Shown here piece after piece: positions 7,628 through 14,100 of a stretch of 47,445 bases of DNA (the first letter of the stretch is position 1; each line of letters opens with the position of its first letter). The notes under the pieces are model-generated. The model was not told where the DNA came from. It saw only the letters and a list, made by a program, of their open reading frames with translations, and did no database searches. This stretch comes from a virus, in the IMG/VR virus record IMGVR_UViG_3300022602_000158, positions 1 to 47,445 of that record, one strand, 5' to 3'. A program made the position numbers and the translations under genes.

Positions 7628-8536
7628 ATGACCATTACCGGCGGACCAAGAATTGGAGTTTCTGATGTCAATAATGAATTGGGCATAGGATCATCACATT
7701 CTTCTAGTTTGAGTTTTTTGAATGGTTACATTGTACCGTCACAAAGACCATCTTCACCATATACATTAACTCAGTTTTATGGTTTGACCTATTTTCAAAA
7801 TTTAGGTAACGGAAACTGTAATAATGGTAACTGTAACTGTTCAGGTAATTGCGGCAACATTCAATGTAACCAATGTTATTCAAGCCAATGTGTAAACTGT
7901 GCTAACTGTGATTCACAGGCATGGTTGCAATCAGGTAATTGCTCAGGTTCTGCCTGTACATATAATTGTAATGCTAATCAAACAAGTTACAATTGCAACT
8001 GTGCTTGTAACTGTTCTAAGATTGTTTGTGCTAAATTATTTGACCTTGGCATGATGAGCCATAATATTTGGGCTGCTGACCAAGCATATGGTCATATGTT
8101 ACGCAAAACTGATAAATCAGTATATCGTGGTTATATTCGTTGGGCTCGTATCGTAACAGCATGGATGGAAGGCAAAGGTCCTGATTTCATGGTGTGGATT
8201 AAAGATAAAGAAGAACGTCAGAAGGCACAACAGAAAGCCATGATTAGTATGGCCAATAAGATTGGTCAACCATGGTCACAACACATGGCGTATCTGATGG
8301 GTGCCGTTGACCGTGATAATGCAATGGGTCGTATTCTAATGAACATTGGTAGACCAATCTGCCGTGTTGTTGATATGATTCCAAGAATTGCTAAATCAAA
8401 GCGTAAACATGGTTTGCCAACAGTATATACTATTTGGTTCTTCTTATTCTTTAGTTATTATACAGCATCTACAATAACAAAATTAAATGTATTTAAAGGA
8501 AAGTTAAAATGCCTGGTACCAATCAAATCACAATAG
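7628..8536 (+). CDS. Cysteine-rich virion-like protein, candidate radical SAM substrate
   Basis: A 302-residue protein in three parts. Residues 1-55 resemble the start of phage tail or fibre proteins (IGVSDVNNELG, later LTQFYGLTYF). Residues 64-134 hold 17 cysteines, mostly spaced by one to five residues and set among Asn, Gly and Ser, as in CNNGNCNCSGNCG. Residues 135-302 form a helical domain with a hydrophobic segment near 270-290 (YTIWFFLFFSYYTAS). The radical SAM/SPASM gene just upstream makes it the likely substrate, with thioether or other crosslinks in the cysteine tract. Alternatives are a disulfide-bonded or metal-binding spike element. The substrate relation is inferred from adjacency and composition only. 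Confidence 0.75.
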   Translation: MTITGGPRIGVSDVNNELGIGSSHSSSLSFLNGYIVPSQRPSSPYTLTQFYGLTYFQNLGNGNCNNGNCNCSGNCGNIQCNQCYSSQCVNCANCDSQAWLQSGNCSGSACTYNCNANQTSYNCNCACNCSKIVCAKLFDLGMMSHNIWAADQAYGHMLRKTDKSVYRGYIRWARIVTAWMEGKGPDFMVWIKDKEERQKAQQKAMISMANKIGQPWSQHMAYLMGAVDRDNAMGRILMNIGRPICRVVDMIPRIAKSKRKHGLPTVYTIWFFLFFSYYTASTITKLNVFKGKLKCLVPIKSQ

Positions 8537-8826
8537 AAGATGTAGAGTTATATCGTAAGCACATCATCTATTATTTTGATAATCAGATGGGTTTAGATAT
8601 GTTGAACCTGCCTGTGGACAAAAAAGATAGAATGTTTCAAATGTTGCATGACTATGCTGATATCTTAGAAGCAATCTTTCACGATGGCATTCCTATTTTA
8701 GAATACATTGTATATGGTGATGAGTATCATACAGCGAGACAAAATCCACATGATGGTATCGATTGGGATCATGAATGTGAAATTGTTAAAGAATATAAAG
8801 CATGGAAGGCTTCTAAAGGTCTTTAA
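8509..8826 (+). CDS. Protein of unknown function, 105 aa
   Basis: Begins inside the end of the cysteine-rich gene with a reasonable ribosome site (AAAGGAAAG). The product is helical and acidic with several His and Asp residues (EYHTARQNPHDGIDWDHE), which might bind a metal. No family recognised. Its place between the cysteine-rich protein and three oxygenases makes it a possible helper of that cluster. Confidence 0.65.
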   Translation: MPGTNQITIEDVELYRKHIIYYFDNQMGLDMLNLPVDKKDRMFQMLHDYADILEAIFHDGIPILEYIVYGDEYHTARQNPHDGIDWDHECEIVKEYKAWKASKGL

Positions 8827-8837
8827 TACAATTTATA

Positions 8838-9515
8838 ATGGTTAAAGTGAATAAGTGGTGGCAATCACCAATATGGGAAGTAGATACTGGTTTTGATTCA
8901 AAGTTCAATGATGGACTTTTAGATGAAATCTATTCCGTAGCAAAAAATATCCAAACAGGTAAAGATAGTAAACCACATGATGATTTGTGGGACTATGATT
9001 TACCACATCTGCAACAACTCAAAAAAACAATACATTCTCTAGTTAAACATCATGCAACAGAATATGTGCATGAGGCAAGAGATGTAGAAGGTTTAGAAAT
9101 TGATTTTGATTTTGACTTTGGCTGGGTGAATGTAAAAGAACCAGGTCAACGAATCGAAATGCACGCACACTCTGATGCAACCATTGCTGTTACATACTAC
9201 ATCAAGGTGCCAAATAATTCTGGTGATATATCATTGGTTGATACAGGTGATTTTGCCATTGTTGATGGTGAATACATTAAAGAAAACCCACAAGTAAAAA
9301 TTAGAACGATTACACCAAAAGAAGGTTCGCTTGTATTCTTTCCTGCATATATGATGCACGAGGTGCAAGAAAACAAATCAAACGATTTGAGAATATCATT
9401 ATCTACCGATTTAAATTTAAAGATTGACAAAGAGAGCCCAAATGCAGTAGTATTAAAGAGTTGGGTAAATGACCTTGTGAAGATTAAAGAATATGTTCCT
9501 AAAATTAAAGAATAG
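8838..9515 (+). CDS. Fe(II)/2-oxoglutarate-dependent oxygenase, first of three
   Basis: Predicted hydroxylase of the double-stranded beta-helix fold, matching the phage 2OG-Fe(II) oxygenase type (Pfam 2OG-FeII_Oxy_5-like). The metal ligands fit HAHSD (His111, Asp113) and MMHEV (His174); Arg185 in RISLS is the expected 2-oxoglutarate contact. The core also shows TYYIKVP and GSLVFFPAYMMH in the right order. Length 225 is normal. Substrate unknown; protein or nucleotide hydroxylation are both possible. It overlaps the next oxygenase by 23 bases. Confidence 0.8.
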   Translation: MVKVNKWWQSPIWEVDTGFDSKFNDGLLDEIYSVAKNIQTGKDSKPHDDLWDYDLPHLQQLKKTIHSLVKHHATEYVHEARDVEGLEIDFDFDFGWVNVKEPGQRIEMHAHSDATIAVTYYIKVPNNSGDISLVDTGDFAIVDGEYIKENPQVKIRTITPKEGSLVFFPAYMMHEVQENKSNDLRISLSTDLNLKIDKESPNAVVLKSWVNDLVKIKEYVPKIKE

Positions 9516-10020
9516 TTTTGATGTAGGCAAATATACCATTCAAAAAGAGCAAATGTTCTTTGGTGAAAAAGGTAAAGGCATTGGTTATTACCATGTCGAT
9601 TTGAACAAAAAAGATGAATTGATGAATATGATACCAAAAAAGTATCATAAAGATTTCTCTATTACCATAATGAAAGTTAATGCCGAAATACCACCTCATA
9701 CAGATAGTGGTATTAAATCAACAATTAACTTTTATATTCAAACTGGTAACTGTCTCACTCAATTCTATAAACTGGCAACAGATAAACCAAAGACCAAACA
9801 GGTGAAGAACCAATCGGATGGTGTGATATATAATGAAGATGATTTGATGCGCACCACATCGTTTATGGCAGAACCAGGTGACGCATGGCTACTTGATGTT
9901 ACTGTACCTCATTCGGTTAAACCAGGTGGTAACTTTAAAGAACGCTTGGCCATTGCCATGTCATCTACATTATGTTATGATGAGGTAAAGCAAATATTAA
10001 CTACGGCAGGACAAATATAA
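9493..10020 (+). CDS. Putative Fe(II)/2OG-type oxygenase, second of three
   Basis: A 175-residue protein with a minimal HxD...H...R arrangement: PPHTD (His69, Asp71), PHSV (His140) and Arg151 in KERLAI. The region between is beta-rich, as in a cupin-fold hydroxylase. It shows little similarity to its two neighbours beyond these ligands, so recent tandem duplication is unlikely. It is coupled to the next gene by TAATG. Substrate unknown. Confidence 0.7.
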   Translation: MFLKLKNSFDVGKYTIQKEQMFFGEKGKGIGYYHVDLNKKDELMNMIPKKYHKDFSITIMKVNAEIPPHTDSGIKSTINFYIQTGNCLTQFYKLATDKPKTKQVKNQSDGVIYNEDDLMRTTSFMAEPGDAWLLDVTVPHSVKPGGNFKERLAIAMSSTLCYDEVKQILTTAGQI

Positions 10021-10811
10021 TGTTCTATGAGAAATTAGATTTTATTAAATTCGATTATGATAAACTATTGGCTGATGTGAAGCAGTATGTTTTTCCATTA
10101 GGTCAACAAGTGATTCAAGGTGAAGAATACGAAACACCAGCATATCATGGCTTTGGAGGTTGGTCATTATTATCTCGTACAGGTGACTGGAAAGATGGTT
10201 GGGATTTCTTTCAGAATGATGATGGCGAAGCAATGGAAGTTTATTTTCCAAAAAACGATAACAATTATAAATCATTGAAGTTCTTTGATATTGCCATGTC
10301 TACTGAACACCAAAATCCAACACAAGGATATCAAGGTGAAATTGCCAAAGTATTAGACCAAATTCGTGAACTCGGTTTTTATCCTAGTCGTGCTCGTGTT
10401 ACTTGTTTAAAGGCAGGTGCAAAATCATTAGTGCATCGTGATGCAGATGATAATGAATACATGGCACGCATACACATTCCATTGATTACAAATAAAAAAT
10501 GTTTGTTCATTAGTAATGGTACAGACTTGTATATGGAACCAGGTAACGCATACATGGTGTGGGTAAATGATTGGCACCAGATTCGTAATGATTCTGATGA
10601 AGATAGATATCATATCATCATGGATGCCTACGACACCAAAAAGATTACAAATCATTTTCATTACGAAGGTGATATCAACGAATTAATTAACTTTCATAAA
10701 GAAGTGCGAAAGAAGATTGACGAAGCAGTAATTACTCCTGAAGAATATGAAAAGTTTGAGGCAGTACGCCAGACTTTTGTTACAAAGCCAAAACATGAAT
10801 CCAAAATTTAA
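10020..10811 (+). CDS. Aspartyl/asparaginyl hydroxylase-like oxygenase, third of three
   Basis: A 263-residue protein with the ligand pattern LVHRD (His139, Asp141), NDWHQ (His186) and a downstream Arg196, in a beta-rich core resembling aspartyl/asparaginyl beta-hydroxylases (IHIPLITN). The C-terminal 60 residues are helical and charged. Together with the two preceding genes it forms a three-oxygenase operon next to the radical SAM pair. Fold class is well supported; substrate is not. Confidence 0.75.
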   Translation: MFYEKLDFIKFDYDKLLADVKQYVFPLGQQVIQGEEYETPAYHGFGGWSLLSRTGDWKDGWDFFQNDDGEAMEVYFPKNDNNYKSLKFFDIAMSTEHQNPTQGYQGEIAKVLDQIRELGFYPSRARVTCLKAGAKSLVHRDADDNEYMARIHIPLITNKKCLFISNGTDLYMEPGNAYMVWVNDWHQIRNDSDEDRYHIIMDAYDTKKITNHFHYEGDINELINFHKEVRKKIDEAVITPEEYEKFEAVRQTFVTKPKHESKI

Positions 10812-11466
10812 TTACTGCACACCAAAAGTTCTTGCTGATTTAAAATCAGAAACATTTCCTGATGGTAAACGATATTATACATTAGAAGATGGCACAAGAT
10901 TGCCTTCTGTCACTACTGTACTTGGCGCCCAAAAGAAAGAAGCCATTATGAGATGGCGCAAGCGTGTTGGTGAAGAAGAAGCCAATCGTGTATCTAAGAA
11001 AGCAACCAGTCGTGGTACAGGTGTGCATACATTATGTGAATACTATTTAAACAATGAAACAAACCTAAGTCAAAAAGAAGGCGTTAGACCTGATGCCTTT
11101 GAAATGTTTATATCATTAAAACCATTGTTAAATCGTATCAATAACATTCATTATCAAGAAGCAGCATTGTGGTCAAAACAATTAGGCATGGCAGGTCGTG
11201 TAGACTGTATTGGTGAATTTGATGGTGAGTTATCAGTAATTGATTTTAAGACTTCTAAACGCATTAAATCGAGTGCAGATATTGAAGATTATTATTGGCA
11301 AACAACAGCTTACGCTCTAATGTATGAAGAACTAATCGGGATTCCTATAAATAACCTAGTAATCATTATGGCAGTAGAAGATTCCGAGCCATTATTGTTT
11401 AAGCAACAGACCAAAGACCACATTGATGGTTTGGTAAAAGCCATACAGTTTTATAAAGGTAAATAG
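10795..11466 (+). CDS. RecB/Cas4-like PD-(D/E)XK exonuclease
   Basis: Predicted DNA nuclease, a type common in T4-like phages. Residue order fits: GVHTL (His78), HYQEA (Glu122), GRVDCIG (Asp137), and the core VIDFKTSK (Asp150, Lys152), followed by YYWQTTAYALMY, typical of RecB-like domains. I chose the ATG at 10795, which overlaps the preceding stop by 17 bases, over an in-frame ATG at 10747 that would add 16 residues without a better ribosome site. It may act in recombination or host DNA breakdown. Confidence 0.8.
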   Translation: MNPKFNYCTPKVLADLKSETFPDGKRYYTLEDGTRLPSVTTVLGAQKKEAIMRWRKRVGEEEANRVSKKATSRGTGVHTLCEYYLNNETNLSQKEGVRPDAFEMFISLKPLLNRINNIHYQEAALWSKQLGMAGRVDCIGEFDGELSVIDFKTSKRIKSSADIEDYYWQTTAYALMYEELIGIPINNLVIIMAVEDSEPLLFKQQTKDHIDGLVKAIQFYKGK

Positions 11467-11487
11467 TGGTATAATTTAGTAAAATGG

Positions 11488-11516
11488 TTGACTTTTAACC
11501 GGTTATGTTGTATAAT
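11488..11516 (+). promoter_or_regulatory. Sigma70 promoter of the tmRNA gene (TTGACT-17-TATAAT)
   Basis: TTGACT (11488-11493) and an exact TATAAT (11511-11516) are 17 bases apart. The predicted +1 at 11523 is at the base of a 7-bp hairpin (CCTATTT/AAATAGG, 11522-11541) and upstream of the acceptor piece. The tmRNA therefore looks like an independent unit read by unmodified host RNA polymerase. Confidence 0.8.
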
Positions 11517-11541
11517 GATTTCCTATTTCGATTAAAATAGG

Positions 11542-11619
11542 TGGTGGGTCGGAAAAGAATTCGTAGAAGTTGTTTGAAAGTTGTTGTGGACGGGAGTTCG
11601 ATTCTCCCCACCTCCACCA
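11542..11619 (+). other. tmRNA acceptor piece (T arm and CCA end)
   Basis: T stem GGGAG/CTCCC (11592-11596 with 11604-11608) encloses the loop TTCGATT (11597-11603). The acceptor strand CACCTCC, discriminator A and encoded CCA follow (11609-11619). The upstream stretch GAAGTTGTTTGAAAG can form the 3' side of the long P2 stem with the coding piece (GTTGT with GCAAT). The start is approximate; the hairpin at 11522-11541 may belong to the precursor. Confidence 0.85.
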
Positions 11620-11629
11620 AAAGGATACT

Positions 11630-11782
11630 ATGAAATATAAAATGGTTGTTGATACAGGTTACAGAATTTATGTAAAAGAAAGAAGTAAAAGCAAAGAACA
11701 TTTAGTTGAAAAAGCTTTAGGTCTTTCAAAAAAACATCCTAAATGGAAAATTTCTGTAGCTGAAGAAAAAACAATCATATAG
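11630..11782 (+). CDS. 50-aa ORF inside the tmRNA intervening segment
   Basis: A 50-codon frame lies wholly between the CCA end and the GGGGGTG start of the permuted tmRNA. AAAGGA (11620-11625) directly after the CCA gives a fair ribosome site 4 bases before the ATG. The product is basic (VKERSKSKEHLVEKALGLSK) with a beta start and two predicted helices, and fills most of the 175-base spacer. No family recognised. If translated, it must be made from the precursor before processing or from the excised fragment. Confidence 0.55.
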   Translation: MKYKMVVDTGYRIYVKERSKSKEHLVEKALGLSKKHPKWKISVAEEKTII

Positions 11783-11794
11783 TATTCTTCTGAT

Positions 11795-11985
11795 GGGGGT
11801 GCTAGGTTTCGACATGGCAATCAGTATAACAATGGAGAATCGTCAAAGCTAAAGACGTTAGGATTGAGGACACTCGGCCGAAGAAGCAAATAAAATTAAC
11901 CGCAAACGATAATAAGTTCGCACTGGCAGCCTAAACACCTGTCGGAGTTTTTTAACGATTGTACTTGGCAACAGAAACAATCGTT
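11795..11985 (+). other. tmRNA coding piece with ANDNKFALAA tag
   Basis: Starts GGGGGTGCTAGGTTTCGACA, as expected for the acceptor 5' strand and D-like region. The resume codon GCA is at 11902-11904 and the tag codons run to 11931, then TAA at 11932-11934. A 9-bp hairpin AACGATTGT/ACAATCGTT (11954-11962 with 11977-11985) follows. Its loop CTTGG could pair with CCAAG further down to make a pseudoknot, so the RNA may extend to about 12040. Confidence 0.85.
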
Positions 11986-12060
11986 TCACAAACCCTATCA
12001 CAAAGTCAAAAGTACTTGGGTCCAAGGTCAGAACACCGACTGTAAACAAAAGGAGATATG

Positions 12061-12570
12061 ATGTTCGCATCAAAATCAAAATCTATATTATGTGGAGTTA
12101 TTTGCGCAGTAGCACTTTATTCTTTTCCATCAGTATCACAGGAGATAAAAGACTTAGTAGTTGAACAACAAGTAAGTGAAAATTTCAATAAAGAATTGGC
12201 TTGCTTGACCAAAAACATTTATTATGAAGCAGCACAAGAATCATATGAAGGTAAACTGGCAGTAGCTCAAGTTACCTTGAATCGTGCTAATGATCCAAAT
12301 TTTCCATCCACAATTTGTGGCGTGGTATATCAAAAAACACTCGGCACTTGCCAATTTAGTTGGACTTGCCTAAAAAATCTGGCAATTCAAAATAAATATG
12401 CATGGGAAGAATCAGAAATGGTTGCCCGCAAGGCCTTGACAGAACCAAATGTCCATGATACAATAGCGAGAACTAACGCATTATATTATCATGCTGTGTA
12501 TGTGAATCCTGGTTGGAAAGGCAGAGTTATAACCAAAATAGGTAACCATGTCTTTTATGCTAAAATTTAA
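12061..12570 (+). CDS. SleB-like cell wall hydrolase (endolysin candidate)
   Basis: Predicted peptidoglycan hydrolase of the SleB/CwlJ type (Pfam Hydrolase_2). Residues 1-27 form an export signal or signal anchor (KSKSILCGVICAVALYSFP). The mature part has the family landmarks NIYYEAAQES with the catalytic-type Glu, AVAQVTLNRA, CGVVYQ, CQFSW and the C-terminal IGNHVFY. At 169 residues it is one catalytic domain without a binding domain. ATG ATG occurs at 12058; the second ATG is better spaced (6 bases) from AGGAG. It follows the tmRNA directly and may share its transcription. A lysis role is the natural reading. Confidence 0.8.
   Translation: MFASKSKSILCGVICAVALYSFPSVSQEIKDLVVEQQVSENFNKELACLTKNIYYEAAQESYEGKLAVAQVTLNRANDPNFPSTICGVVYQKTLGTCQFSWTCLKNLAIQNKYAWEESEMVARKALTEPNVHDTIARTNALYYHAVYVNPGWKGRVITKIGNHVFYAKI
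12436..12464 (+). promoter_or_regulatory. Candidate sigma70 promoter inside the hydrolase gene (TTGACA-17-TACAAT)
   Basis: An exact TTGACA and a five-of-six TACAAT lie 17 bases apart. The predicted start at 12471 would serve the small gene at 12548 and the gp33/gp59 genes. It lies in coding sequence and could be chance, but the geometry matches the other promoters in this region. Confidence 0.45.
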
Positions 12571-12724
12571 AACAACACCATATGGTAATGAAGATGATTT
12601 TATGTTGGTGAGAACTGAAATGAAGGATCGTGGCGAGGGATTGCCACCATCTCATTCGCAATGTATAATGATGAATAAAAGTGAAATTGAGGATTTAATA
12701 AAGTGCCTACTAGAGATGAAGTAA
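12548..12724 (+). CDS. Small protein of unknown function, 58 aa
   Basis: A 58-codon frame overlaps the end of the hydrolase gene by 23 bases and the start of the gp33 gene by 22. The product is MSFMLKFKTTPYGNEDDF followed by a helical end (SEIEDLIKCLLEMK). It fills an otherwise uncovered stretch and has the overlap style of this genome. No family recognised; a second ATG at 12557 could be the start. Confidence 0.5.
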   Translation: MSFMLKFKTTPYGNEDDFMLVRTEMKDRGEGLPPSHSQCIMMNKSEIEDLIKCLLEMK

Positions 12725-12924
12725 AACAGTTTAGTTTATTGATTGAACAACTTGTTGAAGATGAAAAGTTGGGTTATATGGATGCCATATGCCAACATTG
12801 CAAAGAGACAGGTTTAGAAATTGAAGTGGCTGCCACTTTAATCTCATCTAATCTTAAATCAAAAATTAAATTAGAAGCACAAGACAACAATATGTTGAAG
12901 AAAAGTGCTCGTCTGCCAATATGA
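12703..12924 (+). CDS. 33: gp33-like late transcription co-activator
   Basis: In T4, gp33 links the sliding clamp and the late sigma factor to RNA polymerase. The 73-residue protein starts at GTG and has the pattern of short gp33 proteins from T4-like phages: a helical N-terminus (VKQFSLLIEQLVEDEKLGYM), DAICQHCKETGLE, AATLISSNLKSKIK and a hydrophobic end (ARLPI) that could contact the clamp. Position supports it: 33, 59 and 32 are neighbours in T4 and in this order here. Sequence identity to T4 is expected to be low. Confidence 0.7.
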   Translation: MPTRDEVKQFSLLIEQLVEDEKLGYMDAICQHCKETGLEIEVAATLISSNLKSKIKLEAQDNNMLKKSARLPI

Positions 12925-13526
12925 CGGAGAATACCGGGTTTGAAGCATATGCCTTATGGAATGCTTTGAAACTACACTTCACATCCGATTCTTATGATTA
13001 CTTTAAATACAATGGCAAAACCAATGTATCGAAGCAATCATTCACAACCAACAAATCAAAATACCAATTCTATAAGTTGTCTCGTAAATATGGTATTGAT
13101 GAGTTAAAACAATTCTATGTGGCAAACTTCATTGAAGGTAAAGGTGACTGGATAGGTGAACTACTCCAAGATGGCGAGGAGAACTATACCAAATGGCAAA
13201 AACGGTATCAAAGCTTGACTTATACCTTTGAAAATGATATAATGTACCTGTTGGAGAAAGTTGATAGACCAGATGATTTACTTTTGGTAAAATCAAATGA
13301 GTTTCCAAAGTTGTTACAGTATTTGATGAGTGGTAGTATTTCAATTGAGACAGTCATTATTTTAGATGATATTATGAAATTTATTCCGATGTGGAATAAA
13401 GAAATTTATGATGATATTGTGTGGCCTAATTGGTTGAGAAAGATTGAAAAGTATAGGCCATTCGTACAATACGATAAGAATAAATTTTTACATATTTTAA
13501 AGAAGAAGATACATGAACAAGCCTAA
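12921..13526 (+). CDS. 59: gp59-like replicative helicase loader
   Basis: In T4, gp59 loads the gp41 helicase on gp32-covered fork DNA. The 201-residue length is close to the T4 protein (217). Typical stretches are ALWNALKLHFTS, SYDYFKYNGKTNVS and YQFYKLSRKYGIDELK in the N-terminal half, then the helical C-terminal domain. It overlaps gp33 by 4 bases and the HAD gene by 14, and lies just upstream of gp32, its partner. Confidence 0.85.
   Translation: MTENTGFEAYALWNALKLHFTSDSYDYFKYNGKTNVSKQSFTTNKSKYQFYKLSRKYGIDELKQFYVANFIEGKGDWIGELLQDGEENYTKWQKRYQSLTYTFENDIMYLLEKVDRPDDLLLVKSNEFPKLLQYLMSGSISIETVIILDDIMKFIPMWNKEIYDDIVWPNWLRKIEKYRPFVQYDKNKFLHILKKKIHEQA
13215..13243 (+). promoter_or_regulatory. 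Candidate internal sigma70 promoter (TTGACT-17-TATAAT) in gp59
   Basis: TTGACT and an exact TATAAT are 17 bases apart inside the gp59 coding region, identical in both boxes and spacing to the tmRNA promoter. The start near 13250 would add transcription of the HAD gene and gp32 beyond that of gp59. Not tested; chance in AT-rich DNA is possible. Confidence 0.5.
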
Positions 13527-14004
13527 AATTAGTTGTATATACTTGGACATGGATGGAGTTATTGCTGACTTTGTAAAACGATACAAAGAACTCTATCGTA
13601 TGGAACCAAAAGAAGCAGAAAAGAGTAAGAAGTTTGATAGTTTCTTTAATGAGTTTATTGCTACAAACCAATTTGCTACATTAGATTTAATGCCAGGTGC
13701 TATGGATGGTGTTACATTTTTGCGTAAGTTAAATGTGCCAACACAAATGCTTTCTTCTACTGCAAATGAAGCAAGATACGATGACATTTCTAAACAGAAA
13801 ATGATTTGGTTACAGACACACGGTATTACATTCACTCCAAATTTTGTACCAGGTAAAAAACACAAGTACAAATATGCAGCACCAGATAAGATTATCATTG
13901 ATGATACCGAATCTGTTATTGAAGATTGGAGAAAGGCCGGTGGTATCGGTATTCTTCATAAAGATTGGCCAACAACTCTGGCAATCTTGCGTTTATATGT
14001 TTGA
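13513..14004 (+). CDS. HAD-family 5'-deoxyribonucleotidase-like protein
   Basis: Predicted haloacid-dehalogenase-type phosphatase. Motif I is YLDMDGVIADF (nucleophile Asp12, acid Asp14), the motif II region is MLSSTAN, and motif IV is IIIDDTES. A small cap of about 50 helical residues follows motif I, as in 5'(3')-deoxyribonucleotidases. Length 163 is normal. It overlaps gp59 and sits between gp59 and gp32, where T4 has no such gene. A role in nucleotide pools is likely; the substrate is not certain. Confidence 0.75.
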   Translation: MNKPKISCIYLDMDGVIADFVKRYKELYRMEPKEAEKSKKFDSFFNEFIATNQFATLDLMPGAMDGVTFLRKLNVPTQMLSSTANEARYDDISKQKMIWLQTHGITFTPNFVPGKKHKYKYAAPDKIIIDDTESVIEDWRKAGGIGILHKDWPTTLAILRLYV

Positions 14005-14029
14005 CAATGGATAAATATAATGATATACT
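14001..14029 (+). promoter_or_regulatory. Sigma70 promoter of gp32 (TTGACA-17-TATACT) with overlapping late element
   Basis: An exact TTGACA and TATACT are 17 bases apart; the predicted +1 is 14036, leaving a 65-base leader. GATAAATA (14010-14017), a late-promoter-like octamer, lies within the same stretch. The leader holds a repeated TCCGTTTA (14062-14069 and 14073-14080) just before the ribosome site AAGAAGG. Autoregulation by gp32 binding its own leader is known in T4 and possible here. Confidence 0.65.
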
Positions 14030-14100
14030 AGCAGTTGATTATGAGAAGTTTTTGAAAATATTCCGTTTATACTCCGTTTAATAAGAAAGAAGGTAATACT

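Larger units (their letters stand above)
11523..11985 (+). ncRNA. ssrA: Circularly permuted (two-piece type) tmRNA
   Basis: Transfer-messenger RNA, which frees stalled ribosomes and tags the incomplete protein. The order is permuted. The 3' tRNA-like half with T arm and CCA (ending 11619) comes first, then a 175-base intervening segment, then the 5' half starting GGGGGTG (11795-11801). GGGGGTG pairs with CACCTCC (11609-11615) over all seven acceptor positions, six Watson-Crick and one G.U. The tag frame encodes ANDNKFALAA followed by TAA. Two-piece tmRNAs are known from alpha- and some betaproteobacteria and cyanobacteria; I do not know of an established phage example. The mature 5' end of the acceptor piece and 3' end of the coding piece are estimates. 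No smpB is visible in this window. Confidence 0.9.

Noticed and set aside
10747-10794. Longer start for the RecB-like nuclease
   Set aside because: It adds 16 residues overlapping the oxygenase by 65 bases without a better ribosome site.
11346-11353. TATAAATA inside the RecB-like nuclease gene
   Set aside because: It is 280 bases from the next ORF in coding sequence and AT-rich DNA gives several such octamers by chance; the sigma70 promoter at 11488 explains the tmRNA better.
11570-11630. Extension of the 50-aa ORF upstream through the tmRNA acceptor piece
   Set aside because: The upstream codons are the T arm and CCA of the tmRNA; the ATG at 11630 with AAAGGA is the sensible start.
14007-14081. 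24-codon ORF (MDKYNDILAVDYEKFLKI...) in the gp32 leader
   Set aside because: No ribosome site, overlaps the promoter boxes and the predicted transcript starts inside it; not enough to call a gene.
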